From assembly GCA_900541495.1 (NCBI GenBank), contig UQKC01000087.1:1-5329 (forward strand): a stretch of DNA of 5,329 nucleotides, written 5' to 3'. This stretch comes from an uncultured Ruminococcus sp. GTDB taxonomy: Bacteria; Bacillota; Clostridia; Oscillospirales; Ruminococcaceae. How positions within the stretch are numbered: position 1 is the stretch's first letter; each line of letters starts with the position of its first letter. The translations under genes were made by a program, and so were the position numbers. The notes under the pieces are model-generated. The model was given only the letters and a program-made list of their open reading frames with translations. It was not told where the DNA came from and searched no databases. Positions 1-5,189 of the stretch are shown here, one piece after another.

Positions 1-61
1 GACTCGAACCGGGGACCCACTGATTAAGAGTCAGTTGCTCTACCAACTGAGCTAATGGTGC
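1..61 (-). tRNA. tRNA-Lys (anticodon CTT), 3' end cut by the window edge
   Basis: Read on the minus strand from base 61, the sequence fits the tRNA cloverleaf. The acceptor strand is GCACCAT, followed by TA, then a D-arm with stem GCTC/GAGC and loop AGTTGGTA. The anticodon stem is ACTGA/TCAGT around the loop CTCTTAA, giving anticodon CTT (lysine). After the variable loop GGGTC comes the T-arm, with stem strand CCCGG and loop TTCGAGT. The window stops one base into the 3' T-stem strand, so that strand, the 3' acceptor strand and any CCA are missing. Its 5' end lies only 7 nt from the T-run of the terminator that follows the recombinase gene. Confidence 0.95.
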
Positions 62-68
62 ATTGAGC

Positions 69-104
69 AAAAAAATCTGAACAGAATAATGTTCAGATTT
101 TTTT
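69..104 (-). terminator. Rho-independent terminator after the recombinase gene
   Basis: A perfect 15-bp inverted repeat pairs 69-83 with 90-104 around a 6-nt loop (84-89). The stem core is TCTGAACA/TGTTCAGA. It is flanked by seven A on one side and seven T on the other, so it could terminate transcripts from either strand. On the minus strand it ends the recombinase message, whose stop codon (93-95) lies inside the hairpin. Confidence 0.9.
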
Positions 105-1583
105 GTCTTGGCTCCCCTTAGCCGACAAGATACAATCGGCTTCGGGGGTTTCTATTTCGGAAAGCGGTATATCCTGCGATTTCCCTTCGGGATCTTTAAA
201 TATGACCGTAAGCTTATCATCATACAGATATATCTTCGATATCATTATATCGGCTATCGCCTTTTTGCCTTCCAATGTTGTTACGTCCATTTCGAGGATA
301 TCGTCGATCAGCTTCGTGATCTGCTCGGTCGAGGGGACGTTTCCTTTTATTGCTGATGCGATACGAAGCTGTGATTCGACCTGCTCCTTCTGCTCCTGCA
401 GCTGCTTGACCTTATCGAATAAGATCTGATTTCCGCCCGTGTTCGCAATTGCGTTCACGACGTTCTCTGCCTGCTTGGTTACATCGGCAAGCTGCTTTTC
501 GAGGCCTTCGGTCGAGGTTTCCGTTGCCGCTTCTTTTAGGTACTTCTCGTGGATCAGTTCCGCAAGCTGATTTTTATCCATACTGCGGAAAACTCCCCAA
601 GCGGCTCTGCATACCTCGTCTTCGATGCGCTCCTTATTTTCGTTGCGCTTGGTACAGCCCGACTTCTTCTGCACGCCATTACAGCGATAGTAATAATGCG
701 TACTGCCCGAACTGCTCTTTCCCGACAAGCCGCTCATAGGCTCGCCGCAATAGCCGCAGAACAGCTTTCCCGACAGGTAATAGTCGGCTTTGGCGGCAAA
801 CTTACCTGCTCTCTTGCGGTTGACCTTGAGCTTTTCTCTTACAGCTTCAAAAACATCATTCGGTATCATCTGCGGAACTCCTCCCTCTATTCGTATATCT
901 TCATACTGATATACGCCTATGTATTTTTCATTGCTAAGCATTGCATAAAAGCTTTTAACGGTGAATTTATGCCCTTTGGCGGTTCGGTAGCCGTGCGAGT
1001 TAAGATGATCTGCAATGTCGATAAGTCTTTCCCCTGCCGCATACATTCGGAATACGGTTTCGGGTATTATCCTCGTGCTTTCGTCAATGACAAGCTTTTT
1101 GTCGACGATCTTATAGCCTAACGGGACCTGCCCCGTAGATTGAGCTTTCAGAGCCGACTGTCTCATTCCTCGAATAGTCTTTTCACGGAGATCGGCGCTG
1201 TAATACTCGTTTATGGCTTCGATGATGTGCGTCATCATTTGACCGCTTGCATCTTCGCCGAAGCTCTCCATTACGGATAATATCTTCACACCGTTTCGGG
1301 AAAGAGCCTGTCGGTTTATTGCGCTGTCAATGGTGTTTCGGGCGAAACGGTCAAGCTTCCACACGAGTACATATTCCCATTCGTGGCGTGCGCTGTCTGC
1401 AAGCATCTCCTGGAAGGACGGGCGGTCATCGTTCTTGCCTGTCATAGCACGGTCGATGTATTCGCGAACGACCGTTATCCCGTGTTGTTTTGCGTAATTG
1501 TAACAATCGTAGAGCTGCCCCTCAATGGACTGCTCTGTCTGCTTGTCTGACGAGTATCGGGCATAGATCACAGCGATTTTCAA
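93..1583 (-). CDS. Large serine recombinase (site-specific integrase)
   Basis: This 496-residue protein is a large serine recombinase, which cuts and rejoins DNA through a phosphoserine link to integrate or excise an element. The N-terminal resolvase domain (about 2-150) has YARYSSDKQ, with R9 and the likely nucleophile S11, and the DRFAR motif with R79 and R82. A 'recombinase' domain follows at about 155-260. A zinc ribbon comes next, with C276, C279, C301 and C310. A charged helical region, probably coiled coil, spans about 355-412, as expected in this class. The start is TTG at 1581-1583: an in-frame TAA lies just upstream (1587-1589), and AGGAG sits 11 nt away at 1595-1599. The length is normal and no catalytic residue is missing. 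No strong promoter is visible upstream on this strand; TTGAAG–17 bp–TAATAG is the best weak candidate. The class is confident, but the specific element is not identifiable. Confidence 0.96.
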   Translation of the reverse strand: MKIAVIYARYSSDKQTEQSIEGQLYDCYNYAKQHGITVVREYIDRAMTGKNDDRPSFQEMLADSARHEWEYVLVWKLDRFARNTIDSAINRQALSRNGVKILSVMESFGEDASGQMMTHIIEAINEYYSADLREKTIRGMRQSALKAQSTGQVPLGYKIVDKKLVIDESTRIIPETVFRMYAAGERLIDIADHLNSHGYRTAKGHKFTVKSFYAMLSNEKYIGVYQYEDIRIEGGVPQMIPNDVFEAVREKLKVNRKRAGKFAAKADYYLSGKLFCGYCGEPMSGLSGKSSSGSTHYYYRCNGVQKKSGCTKRNENKERIEDEVCRAAWGVFRSMDKNQLAELIHEKYLKEAATETSTEGLEKQLADVTKQAENVVNAIANTGGNQILFDKVKQLQEQKEQVESQLRIASAIKGNVPSTEQITKLIDDILEMDVTTLEGKKAIADIMISKIYLYDDKLTVIFKDPEGKSQDIPLSEIETPEADCILSAKGSQDKKI

Positions 1584-1600
1584 TTTTTATATCACTCCTA

Positions 1601-1629
1601 TTGATTTTTTTCGGAGGATATGCTATAAT
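1601..1629 (+). promoter_or_regulatory. Predicted extended -10 promoter pointing right, away from the recombinase
   Basis: TTGATT (1601-1606) and TATAAT (1624-1629) are 17 bp apart, and a TG one base before the -10 makes it an extended -10. Transcription would start near 1636. No reading frame of useful length follows on this strand before the terminator at 1671-1708. The -10 lies inside a 52-bp dyad, so part of the match could reflect that symmetry instead. Confidence 0.55.
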
Positions 1630-1665
1630 AATCATACACTATTAAGATTGCTATTGCATATCTTC
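1614..1665. repeat. 52-bp imperfect inverted repeat, candidate attachment site or operator
   Basis: Arms 1614-1636 and 1643-1665 pair at 18 of 23 positions around a 6-nt centre (1637-1642). The outer ten bases, GAGGATATGC and GCATATCTTC, match with one exception. The centre of symmetry falls between bases 1639 and 1640. Large serine integrases use attP sites of about this length with imperfect dyad symmetry, often beside the integrase gene. This dyad lies 30 bp upstream of the recombinase start. A regulatory protein operator is the main alternative. Confidence 0.5.
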
Positions 1666-1708
1666 AAATTATCCTGTTCGGTGCTGGCACACCGGGCGGG
1701 ATTTTTTT
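1636..1708 (+). ncRNA. Candidate small RNA of about 73 nt
   Basis: A short unit is framed by an extended -10 promoter (1601-1629) and a strong intrinsic terminator (1671-1708) on the same strand, with no coding frame between them. It would run away from the recombinase and stop at the 3' end of the nuclease gene, overlapping its stop codon. It would be antisense to any readthrough message joining nuclease and recombinase. I recognise no known RNA family. The call rests only on the promoter and terminator pair. Confidence 0.35.
1671..1708 (+). terminator. Intrinsic terminator, plus-strand polarity
   Basis: The stem pairs 1671-1683 with 1690-1702 over 13 bp, including core CGGTG/CACCG and three G-T positions, around loop 1684-1689. 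Seven T follow (1702-1708). The three wobble pairs form only in plus-strand RNA; on the minus strand they become A-C mismatches and no T-run follows. It is therefore oriented for rightward transcription, although both flanking protein genes read leftward. Confidence 0.75.
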
Positions 1709-3008
1709 ATACTGATTGATCTTGTTTTATTTTCATCGAAACCCTATATTGTTCTGCATCTGGAACATCAATGAATTCTACAGTTTTATCATAATTTGCT
1801 TTTACAACTGCCTTTATTTCATCAAGAGTTACATTAAAAAACTCTCTTCTTTGGTTGACCATATTTACCTTTTTGTCCTCAAATGCTTTATGTAATGCAG
1901 CTTCGAGGGATGGCGCATCATCTGTAAAAATCATTGCGTGTACGTCAAAATTAAACGGTACGGAAGCATCTCCAAGTTCATCTACGCGCTCCATCGGATC
2001 CAGTCGCCTTGTCATTCCGATTTTATATACGTTTTCTCCGAAAGCACCTATGTTGGAAATAACATATACATAGCCGGCACGCTTATTAGCTTCTCTGTAA
2101 TCGACGTCTTTAATCGACTTATCGATCTCCTCTGCCTTAGTTTCAAGCTCTTGCTTTTTCTGCAATAAATCCTGATTATTGGGGTCATTTGACAACTGGA
2201 GGTTAAGTTTTGCAAGGGCATTAAGGTAGTGAGTCTGCTCTTTTTCAAGCTTCTTACGTTCTTCTTCTATCTCTTTCTGAAGCCTTGCTTCCTCACGCAT
2301 TTGCGCTCTTAACGCTTTTTGTTCTTCTTTCTCTTCCTGCTTCTTCTGGGCATATTCAAATGCAAGTGTCAGTTCATCTATTTTCAGCTTCATATATTGT
2401 TCAGTAATTGCTACATTCATTACTTTTCCAAGCTTAGAAATTGCCTTATTCGAAGACTCTATTCTTTTTACATAAGCTTCAAAGTTATTATACTTAACTT
2501 TTGAAACAAGCTCATCACATTCGCCGTTGAATGCCCTAAGAAGCAGTTTTTTCATATCATTGACCATTTTTAGGCCGGCTCTATTATCTCCGTTAACGCT
2601 CCAATTAGTAGCCCCTGTAACAGCTTGGTCGTTTTTTATAAGGGATTTTTGGTTCTCTCGTATGAAATCAAGCCTATTTCTATACTCATCAGAATTACAG
2701 AAATCATATTGCGGAGTATAAAGACCAAACGATTGAAATAGTATCTCGTCATCAAGTTGAATAATTTCAGATTGTTTCTGTTTTATTTCAACTTTCATTT
2801 TCTGAACGTCATTTAAATAGCTTTCTCTTAACATTTCAGCATCATGCTGTTCCGAACGTATCCGTTCAAGTTCTTTTAACGCAGCATTCACTTCCAAAAG
2901 TTCAGGGGTTAGCAAGCCATTTAGCCTTTCGATCTCACTTTTTAGTTCGCCGTTTTCCGAAAGAAGCCTCTGATTCTCTTTTGCTTTAAACAAATCACCT
3001 AATCCCAC
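1707..3008 (-). CDS. DUF4041 + GIY-YIG (T5orf172-type) nuclease, SNIPE-like phage-defence candidate
   Basis: This 433-residue protein probably cuts DNA. An N-terminal coiled coil (about 8-90) precedes a DUF4041-like region (about 93-225). A very charged helix follows (about 215-305), then a C-terminal GIY-YIG domain (about 311-405). That domain shows GYVYVISN (312-319), VYKIGMTR (327-334), candidate catalytic arginines R335, R336 and R341, E369 and H373 in LEAALHKAF, and EFFN (389-392). In the SNIPE family, DUF4041 joined to GIY-YIG acts at the inner membrane to cut phage DNA as it enters. No hydrophobic N-terminal segment is visible here, so anchoring would have to differ. The start is GTG (3006-3008) with GGAGG 7 nt upstream (3016-3020). 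The gene lies between integrase and repressor, a usual place for lysogenic-conversion genes, and has its own promoter at 3063-3091. The domains are fairly certain; the defence role is inferred. Confidence 0.9.
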   Translation of the reverse strand: MGLGDLFKAKENQRLLSENGELKSEIERLNGLLTPELLEVNAALKELERIRSEQHDAEMLRESYLNDVQKMKVEIKQKQSEIIQLDDEILFQSFGLYTPQYDFCNSDEYRNRLDFIRENQKSLIKNDQAVTGATNWSVNGDNRAGLKMVNDMKKLLLRAFNGECDELVSKVKYNNFEAYVKRIESSNKAISKLGKVMNVAITEQYMKLKIDELTLAFEYAQKKQEEKEEQKALRAQMREEARLQKEIEEERKKLEKEQTHYLNALAKLNLQLSNDPNNQDLLQKKQELETKAEEIDKSIKDVDYREANKRAGYVYVISNIGAFGENVYKIGMTRRLDPMERVDELGDASVPFNFDVHAMIFTDDAPSLEAALHKAFEDKKVNMVNQRREFFNVTLDEIKAVVKANYDKTVEFIDVPDAEQYRVSMKIKQDQSV

Positions 3009-3024
3009 ACTTATTCCTCCATAT

Positions 3025-3068
3025 TATAATAAATTCAACGCCATATAAGCGTAGTTAGATTTATTATA
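3025..3068. repeat. Inverted repeat over the nuclease gene promoter, likely operator
   Basis: Arms 3025-3039 and 3054-3068 match at 13 of 15 positions with a 14-bp spacer. The outer end of each arm reads TATAAT inward, and the right arm's copy is the minus-strand -10 of the nuclease gene (3063-3068). A protein bound here would cover the -10 and the transcription start. AT-richness weakens the case for selection. Confidence 0.45.
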
Positions 3069-3091
3069 CTACAATATGTAACAAAAATCAA
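3063..3091 (-). promoter_or_regulatory. Promoter of the DUF4041/GIY-YIG gene
   Basis: On the minus strand, TTGATT (3086-3091) and TATAAT (3063-3068) have a 17-bp spacer. The predicted start near 3056 leaves a leader of about 48 nt before the GTG codon. This suggests the nuclease gene can be expressed independently of the protease and repressor genes upstream, as expected for a gene active in a lysogen. Confidence 0.75.
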
Positions 3092-3108
3092 CAGTTTTAG
3101 GGAATTTC

Positions 3109-3798
3109 TCAAAAACAGTCCTTACACGGCTCATAGCCTGCTGCTTCTGCTTCGGAAATAGTTAATTCTATAACTTCGCTCCCAATAACGTGATAGCAAT
3201 CGGGTTTGTGATATTTTTTGCCCGATTTCGTGATAACAACGATTTCAGAGCTTTCTTCTTGCTCTGAATTGGTGACGCTTGTAATAGCTGATATTGTTGT
3301 TGTGTCAACTTCCGCTATAGTTTCATTTTCTCGTGAATTATGTACCGAAACAACAAGCATTATCGCAGTTAAAACGCATATAAAACTGTTCAAAGCTGTA
3401 AACCTTATCCTTTTGTTATGAAACTCCTTAAATATGCAAGAGACGAATAAATCAGCTTCGATTTCATCTGATTCTGTCGGTATTGTGGATTTTTCTAAAT
3501 GCTTCAAATAAATGTGTGCTAATTCGTGAAGAAGTAAGGTAGCCACAGCTTCGTCAGATATCTTTGAATAAATAAATACATACCTTATTTCGCCTTTGGC
3601 ATAACTGAAAGCTGATTTCTTCCTGAAGTCCTTGTCTATATTTAATTTGTTCAGAACAATGTCGTCCTCGGAAGATGGGCGATAGATTTTGAAATTTAAC
3701 AGCTCTGCTATTTTAGCTAATTCCCGCAATGAAAAAATCTTTGACGGGTTAAGCTTAAACTCCTTTATGAAACTGTGTGCTTTTGTCTTAATACTCAT
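3109..3798 (-). CDS. ImmA/IrrE-type metallopeptidase with a transmembrane segment and C-terminal Cys/His module
   Basis: The 229-residue protein has a zinc-protease motif HELAH (H91, E92, H95) and a downstream ESDEIEADLF, where E112 or E114 would be the third metal ligand. This is the ImmA/IrrE pattern, whose members cut XRE-type repressors. After it comes a hydrophobic stretch, about 133-152, preceded by basic residues (HNKRIR). This predicts protease inside and the C-terminus outside. The tail (about 185-229) has KYHKPDCYHV, a GYEPCKDC ending, and cysteines C201, C225 and C228. It resembles the small Ada-like Cys modules attached to other Firmicute proteins. Start ATG 3796-3798 has GGAGG 6 nt upstream (3805-3809). 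The gene lies downstream of the repressor gene on the same strand, as immA does with immR. The protease call is confident; the topology and sensing role are inferred. Confidence 0.9.
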   Translation of the reverse strand: MSIKTKAHSFIKEFKLNPSKIFSLRELAKIAELLNFKIYRPSSEDDIVLNKLNIDKDFRKKSAFSYAKGEIRYVFIYSKISDEAVATLLLHELAHIYLKHLEKSTIPTESDEIEADLFVSCIFKEFHNKRIRFTALNSFICVLTAIMLVVSVHNSRENETIAEVDTTTISAITSVTNSEQEESSEIVVITKSGKKYHKPDCYHVIGSEVIELTISEAEAAGYEPCKDCF

Positions 3799-3802
3799 TT
3801 TT

Positions 3803-3847
3803 ATCCTCCGTAATAATTAATTTTATATGTTAATTATAACGGAGGAT
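3803..3847. repeat. 18-bp near-perfect inverted repeat covering the protease gene's RBS and -10
   Basis: Arms 3803-3820 and 3830-3847 match at 17 of 18 positions (3812/3838 is the exception), with a 9-bp spacer. The left arm holds the minus-strand GGAGG of the protease gene and the right arm its likely -10 (3833-3838). It could be an operator. In readthrough RNA from the repressor gene, it could fold and hide the ribosome binding site. Confidence 0.75.
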
Positions 3848-3861
3848 CTGCATTTTTTCCA
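3833..3861 (-). promoter_or_regulatory. Possible promoter of the protease gene
   Basis: On the minus strand TATAAT (3833-3838) is preceded, with a 17-bp spacer, by TGGAAA (3856-3861), which matches four of six -35 positions. The start would be near 3826, inside the spacer of the inverted repeat. RNA from this promoter would carry only one arm and could not form the hairpin that hides the RBS. Confidence 0.4.
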
Positions 3862-3875
3862 CAAGTATATTGTGG
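3859..3875. repeat. Small inverted repeat between repressor and protease genes
   Basis: CCACAA (3859-3864) and TTGTGG (3870-3875) form a 6-bp dyad with a 5-nt centre. It is flanked by T6 on the left and, after CAT, A6 on the right. It lies 15 bp past the repressor stop codon. No T-run follows on either strand, so it is not a normal terminator. Its left edge overlaps the possible -35 of the protease gene. Confidence 0.4.
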
Positions 3876-3890
3876 CATAAAAAACAGCAA

Positions 3891-4373
3891 TTATTTCCTA
3901 AACTTCTTCTCGATTTCGGCAACCTCGTTCAGACCTCTCTGCAAAGCTTCAAGCTGTTCGAGTTCTTCTTTTGTGACATTTGCAGCGGGGATATCTTTCG
4001 TTCCACCGCCGTATGCAGCGATTCTTGCAGTGTCAATTACCGCATCTTCTGAAGACGAACAGCGTTCATATTCAATATTCAATACCGCCGATACCGCCTT
4101 TTGTCCGTATGTGTCAAGAGCACGGTATTTTTTTATCATTTGGAGTTCTGCTGAAGAAAGACTATCTGGTTCTGAATCATATCCAACAGCATCATTTATT
4201 GAGCATTTCAAAGCCTTACATAAAGTTTCAACTGTACTTAAAGTAGGATTAGTGTTAATTCCTGCGGTTATCTTGCTTAAAGTACCTTTAGGAATACCCG
4301 ATTCGGCTACCAAGTCGTCAATGCTCATATTTAATTCTTTACGTCTTTTATTTATAAATTCATTTAAGCTCAT
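3891..4373 (-). CDS. XRE-family transcriptional repressor (CI/ImmR-like)
   Basis: This 160-residue protein begins with an XRE/Cro-CI helix-turn-helix (about 4-62). The second helix is near SIDDLVAES (17-25) and the recognition helix is in PKGTLSKITAG (28-38), followed by PTLSTVETLCKALKCSI. The rest (about 70-160) is helical and acidic, with no LexA-type Ser/Lys protease pattern that I can see, so self-cleavage is unlikely. The start ATG at 4371-4373 has GGGAG 8 nt upstream (4382-4386). It is divergent from the Cro-like gene across a 181-bp control region and upstream of the ImmA-like protease gene. That is the layout of an ImmR/ImmA switch, where the protease destroys the repressor. The DNA-binding role is secure. 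The operators at 4439-4528 are the likely targets by position. Confidence 0.92.
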   Translation of the reverse strand: MSLNEFINKRRKELNMSIDDLVAESGIPKGTLSKITAGINTNPTLSTVETLCKALKCSINDAVGYDSEPDSLSSAELQMIKKYRALDTYGQKAVSAVLNIEYERCSSSEDAVIDTARIAAYGGGTKDIPAANVTKEELEQLEALQRGLNEVAEIEKKFRK

Positions 4374-4403
4374 TCATTTCACTCCCTTATATCGGTTAAT
4401 CAC

Positions 4404-4432
4404 ATAATAGCACATAAAATTATAGTTGTCAA
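4404..4432 (-). promoter_or_regulatory. Promoter of the repressor gene (leftward)
   Basis: On the minus strand TTGACA (4427-4432) and TATTAT (4404-4409) are 17 bp apart. The start near 4397 leaves a leader of about 24 nt containing the RBS. None of the three operator-like repeats overlaps this promoter, so the repressor could stay expressed while it shuts off the rightward promoter. Confidence 0.75.
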
Positions 4433-4438
4433 TATATA

Positions 4439-4528
4439 AAATTCCATAAAAAGAAATTTTTTTCAAAAAAGCACTTGACAAATTCCATATAAGGTGATAT
4501 TATAATTATAGAAATTCCGTTTAAGGAA
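4439..4528. promoter_or_regulatory. Three direct operator-like repeats in the genetic switch
   Basis: The motif AAATTCC(A/G)T(A/T)(A/T)AA(G)G occurs at 4439-4453, 4480-4494 and 4512-4526. The third extends into a dyad TTCC–6 bp–GGAA (4515-4528). The first is TTCC–6 bp–AGAA and the second keeps only GG of the right half. The starts are 41 and 32 bp apart. Site 2 covers the -35 edge and spacer of the rightward promoter, and site 3 lies at its start of transcription. These are the expected binding sites of the 3891-4373 repressor or the Cro-like protein. Confidence 0.65.
4475..4503 (+). promoter_or_regulatory. Rightward early promoter
   Basis: TTGACA (4475-4480) is 17 bp from TATTAT (4498-4503). 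An alternative TATAAT at 4501-4506 would need a 20-bp spacer. Transcription would start near 4510, inside operator site 3, and lead into the Cro-like gene. It faces away from the repressor promoter, and the two -35 boxes are 42 bp apart. Confidence 0.8.
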
Positions 4529-4554
4529 CTTTAATAAGGAGGTGAAAATACATT

Positions 4555-4773
4555 ATGGTAGTTGAAAGGCCCTTTTATCCGAATCTTGAAGCTGAAATTT
4601 CCAAAAATGGAATCAAGAAAAAGGATATCGCCGATAAGCTCGGCATTACCCCTCGTGCTTTCAGCGATAAAATGACGGGACGTGTTGACTTCTGGTGGAA
4701 AGAGATACTTATTATACATTCGATTTTCCCCAATGTACAACCTATGGAACTTTTTGAACATGAAAGGAGTTGA
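4555..4773 (+). CDS. Small Cro-like helix-turn-helix protein
   Basis: The protein has 72 residues. A helix-turn-helix is visible at about 18-43: KKKDIADKLG (21-30) is the first helix and TPRAFSDKMTG (32-42) the recognition helix. The C-terminal part (FPNVQPMELFE) is typical of short phage XRE proteins. It is the first gene of the rightward operon, divergent from the repressor, which is where Cro-type antagonists or early regulators sit. Start ATG 4555 follows a very strong Shine-Dalgarno, AAGGAGGTGA (4536-4545), at a slightly long spacing of 12 nt from GGAGG. The next gene starts 4 nt after its stop codon, so the two are translated from one message. DNA binding is likely; a Cro role is inferred from position. 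Confidence 0.88.
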   Translation: MVVERPFYPNLEAEISKNGIKKKDIADKLGITPRAFSDKMTGRVDFWWKEILIIHSIFPNVQPMELFEHERS

Positions 4774-4777
4774 GAAT

Positions 4778-4951
4778 ATGGAAGAAAGAATTCCTGAATT
4801 TGTGAAAAATCTTGACGGGATATCCTATCTCGAATGGCAGAAACTTTCCTATGCTATGAATAAGATTTTCTCCTGTAAAAGAAAAGAGCTTGACGATAAA
4901 ATCAAACTCTCTTCCGATGATGAACTGGTTACTCGTGTACTATCTGAATGA
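4778..4951 (+). CDS. Unknown 57-residue protein, second gene of the rightward operon
   Basis: I do not recognise a named family. The protein is charged and probably helical (MEERIPEFVKNLDGISYLEW at the N-terminus), with a Lys/Arg-rich middle and an acidic C-terminal part. It has no signal peptide or membrane segment. Start ATG 4778 is preferred over an upstream in-frame ATG at 4682, because AAAGGAG (4763-4769) is correctly spaced (8 nt) and the upstream start would overlap the Cro-like gene heavily. It begins 4 nt after that gene's stop. Its last 23 bp overlap the end of the convergent gene 4929-5174. Its place suggests a phage early accessory protein; no function can be assigned. Confidence 0.75.
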   Translation: MEERIPEFVKNLDGISYLEWQKLSYAMNKIFSCKRKELDDKIKLSSDDELVTRVLSE

Positions 4952-5174
4952 ACATAGGATGTATCCGATAGGTTTTTCCCTTGTAAAAGATATTTACATA
5001 CTCCTGATAATACATACTGTCCTTCATCTCTTCAGTACGTTCTACCGGGGCATATACCTTTGCATTTTCTTCCCACCACTTTGAAGGCGTGGTGCCGAAG
5101 TCAGGAAAAACACATTCGGGATCATCATTCAGACAAACCCAATTCCCCAAAAGACAAGCATAAACCTTTTTCAC
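4929..5174 (-). CDS. Unknown 81-residue protein, convergent with the early operon
   Basis: I cannot name the family. The protein is rich in aromatic residues, with KWWEENAKVYAPVER (about 32-46) and a C-terminal YVNIFYKGKTYRIHPMFIQI (about 59-78) that reads like a small beta fold. There is no signal peptide; the N-terminal KKVYACLLGNW is too short for one. Start GTG (5172-5174) has AAGGAGG ideally placed, with GGAGG (5182-5186) 7 nt upstream, and a perfect consensus promoter lies at 5208-5236. That control sequence argues that it is real. It reads against the rightward operon and its 3' end overlaps the preceding gene by 23 bp. No terminator is visible between the two. Confidence 0.85.
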   Translation of the reverse strand: MKKVYACLLGNWVCLNDDPECVFPDFGTTPSKWWEENAKVYAPVERTEEMKDSMYYQEYVNIFYKGKTYRIHPMFIQIVHE

Positions 5175-5189
5175 AGCGTGACCTCCTTT

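Noticed and set aside
549..1121. A 190-codon open frame on the plus strand inside the recombinase gene
   Set aside because: It is fully antisense to a recombinase with intact catalytic motifs, and its translation has no recognisable domain. It is a by-product of the real gene's codon use.
3859..3875. Terminator of the repressor gene
   Set aside because: The hairpin is only 6 bp and no T-run follows it on the minus strand; the T-rich stretch precedes it in that direction of reading.
3973..4407. A 144-codon plus-strand open frame opposite the repressor gene
   Set aside because: It has no convincing RBS, lies across a clear XRE repressor gene and runs into that gene's promoter region.
4682..4777. 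An upstream ATG extending the 4778-4951 protein by 32 residues
   Set aside because: It would overlap the Cro-like gene by 92 bp in another frame with no RBS, while ATG 4778 has AAAGGAG at the right distance.
4555..4951. Toxin–antitoxin pair
   Set aside because: The two small genes are adjacent and one is an HTH protein, but the partner shows no toxin motif and the pair sits exactly where phage cro and early genes lie.
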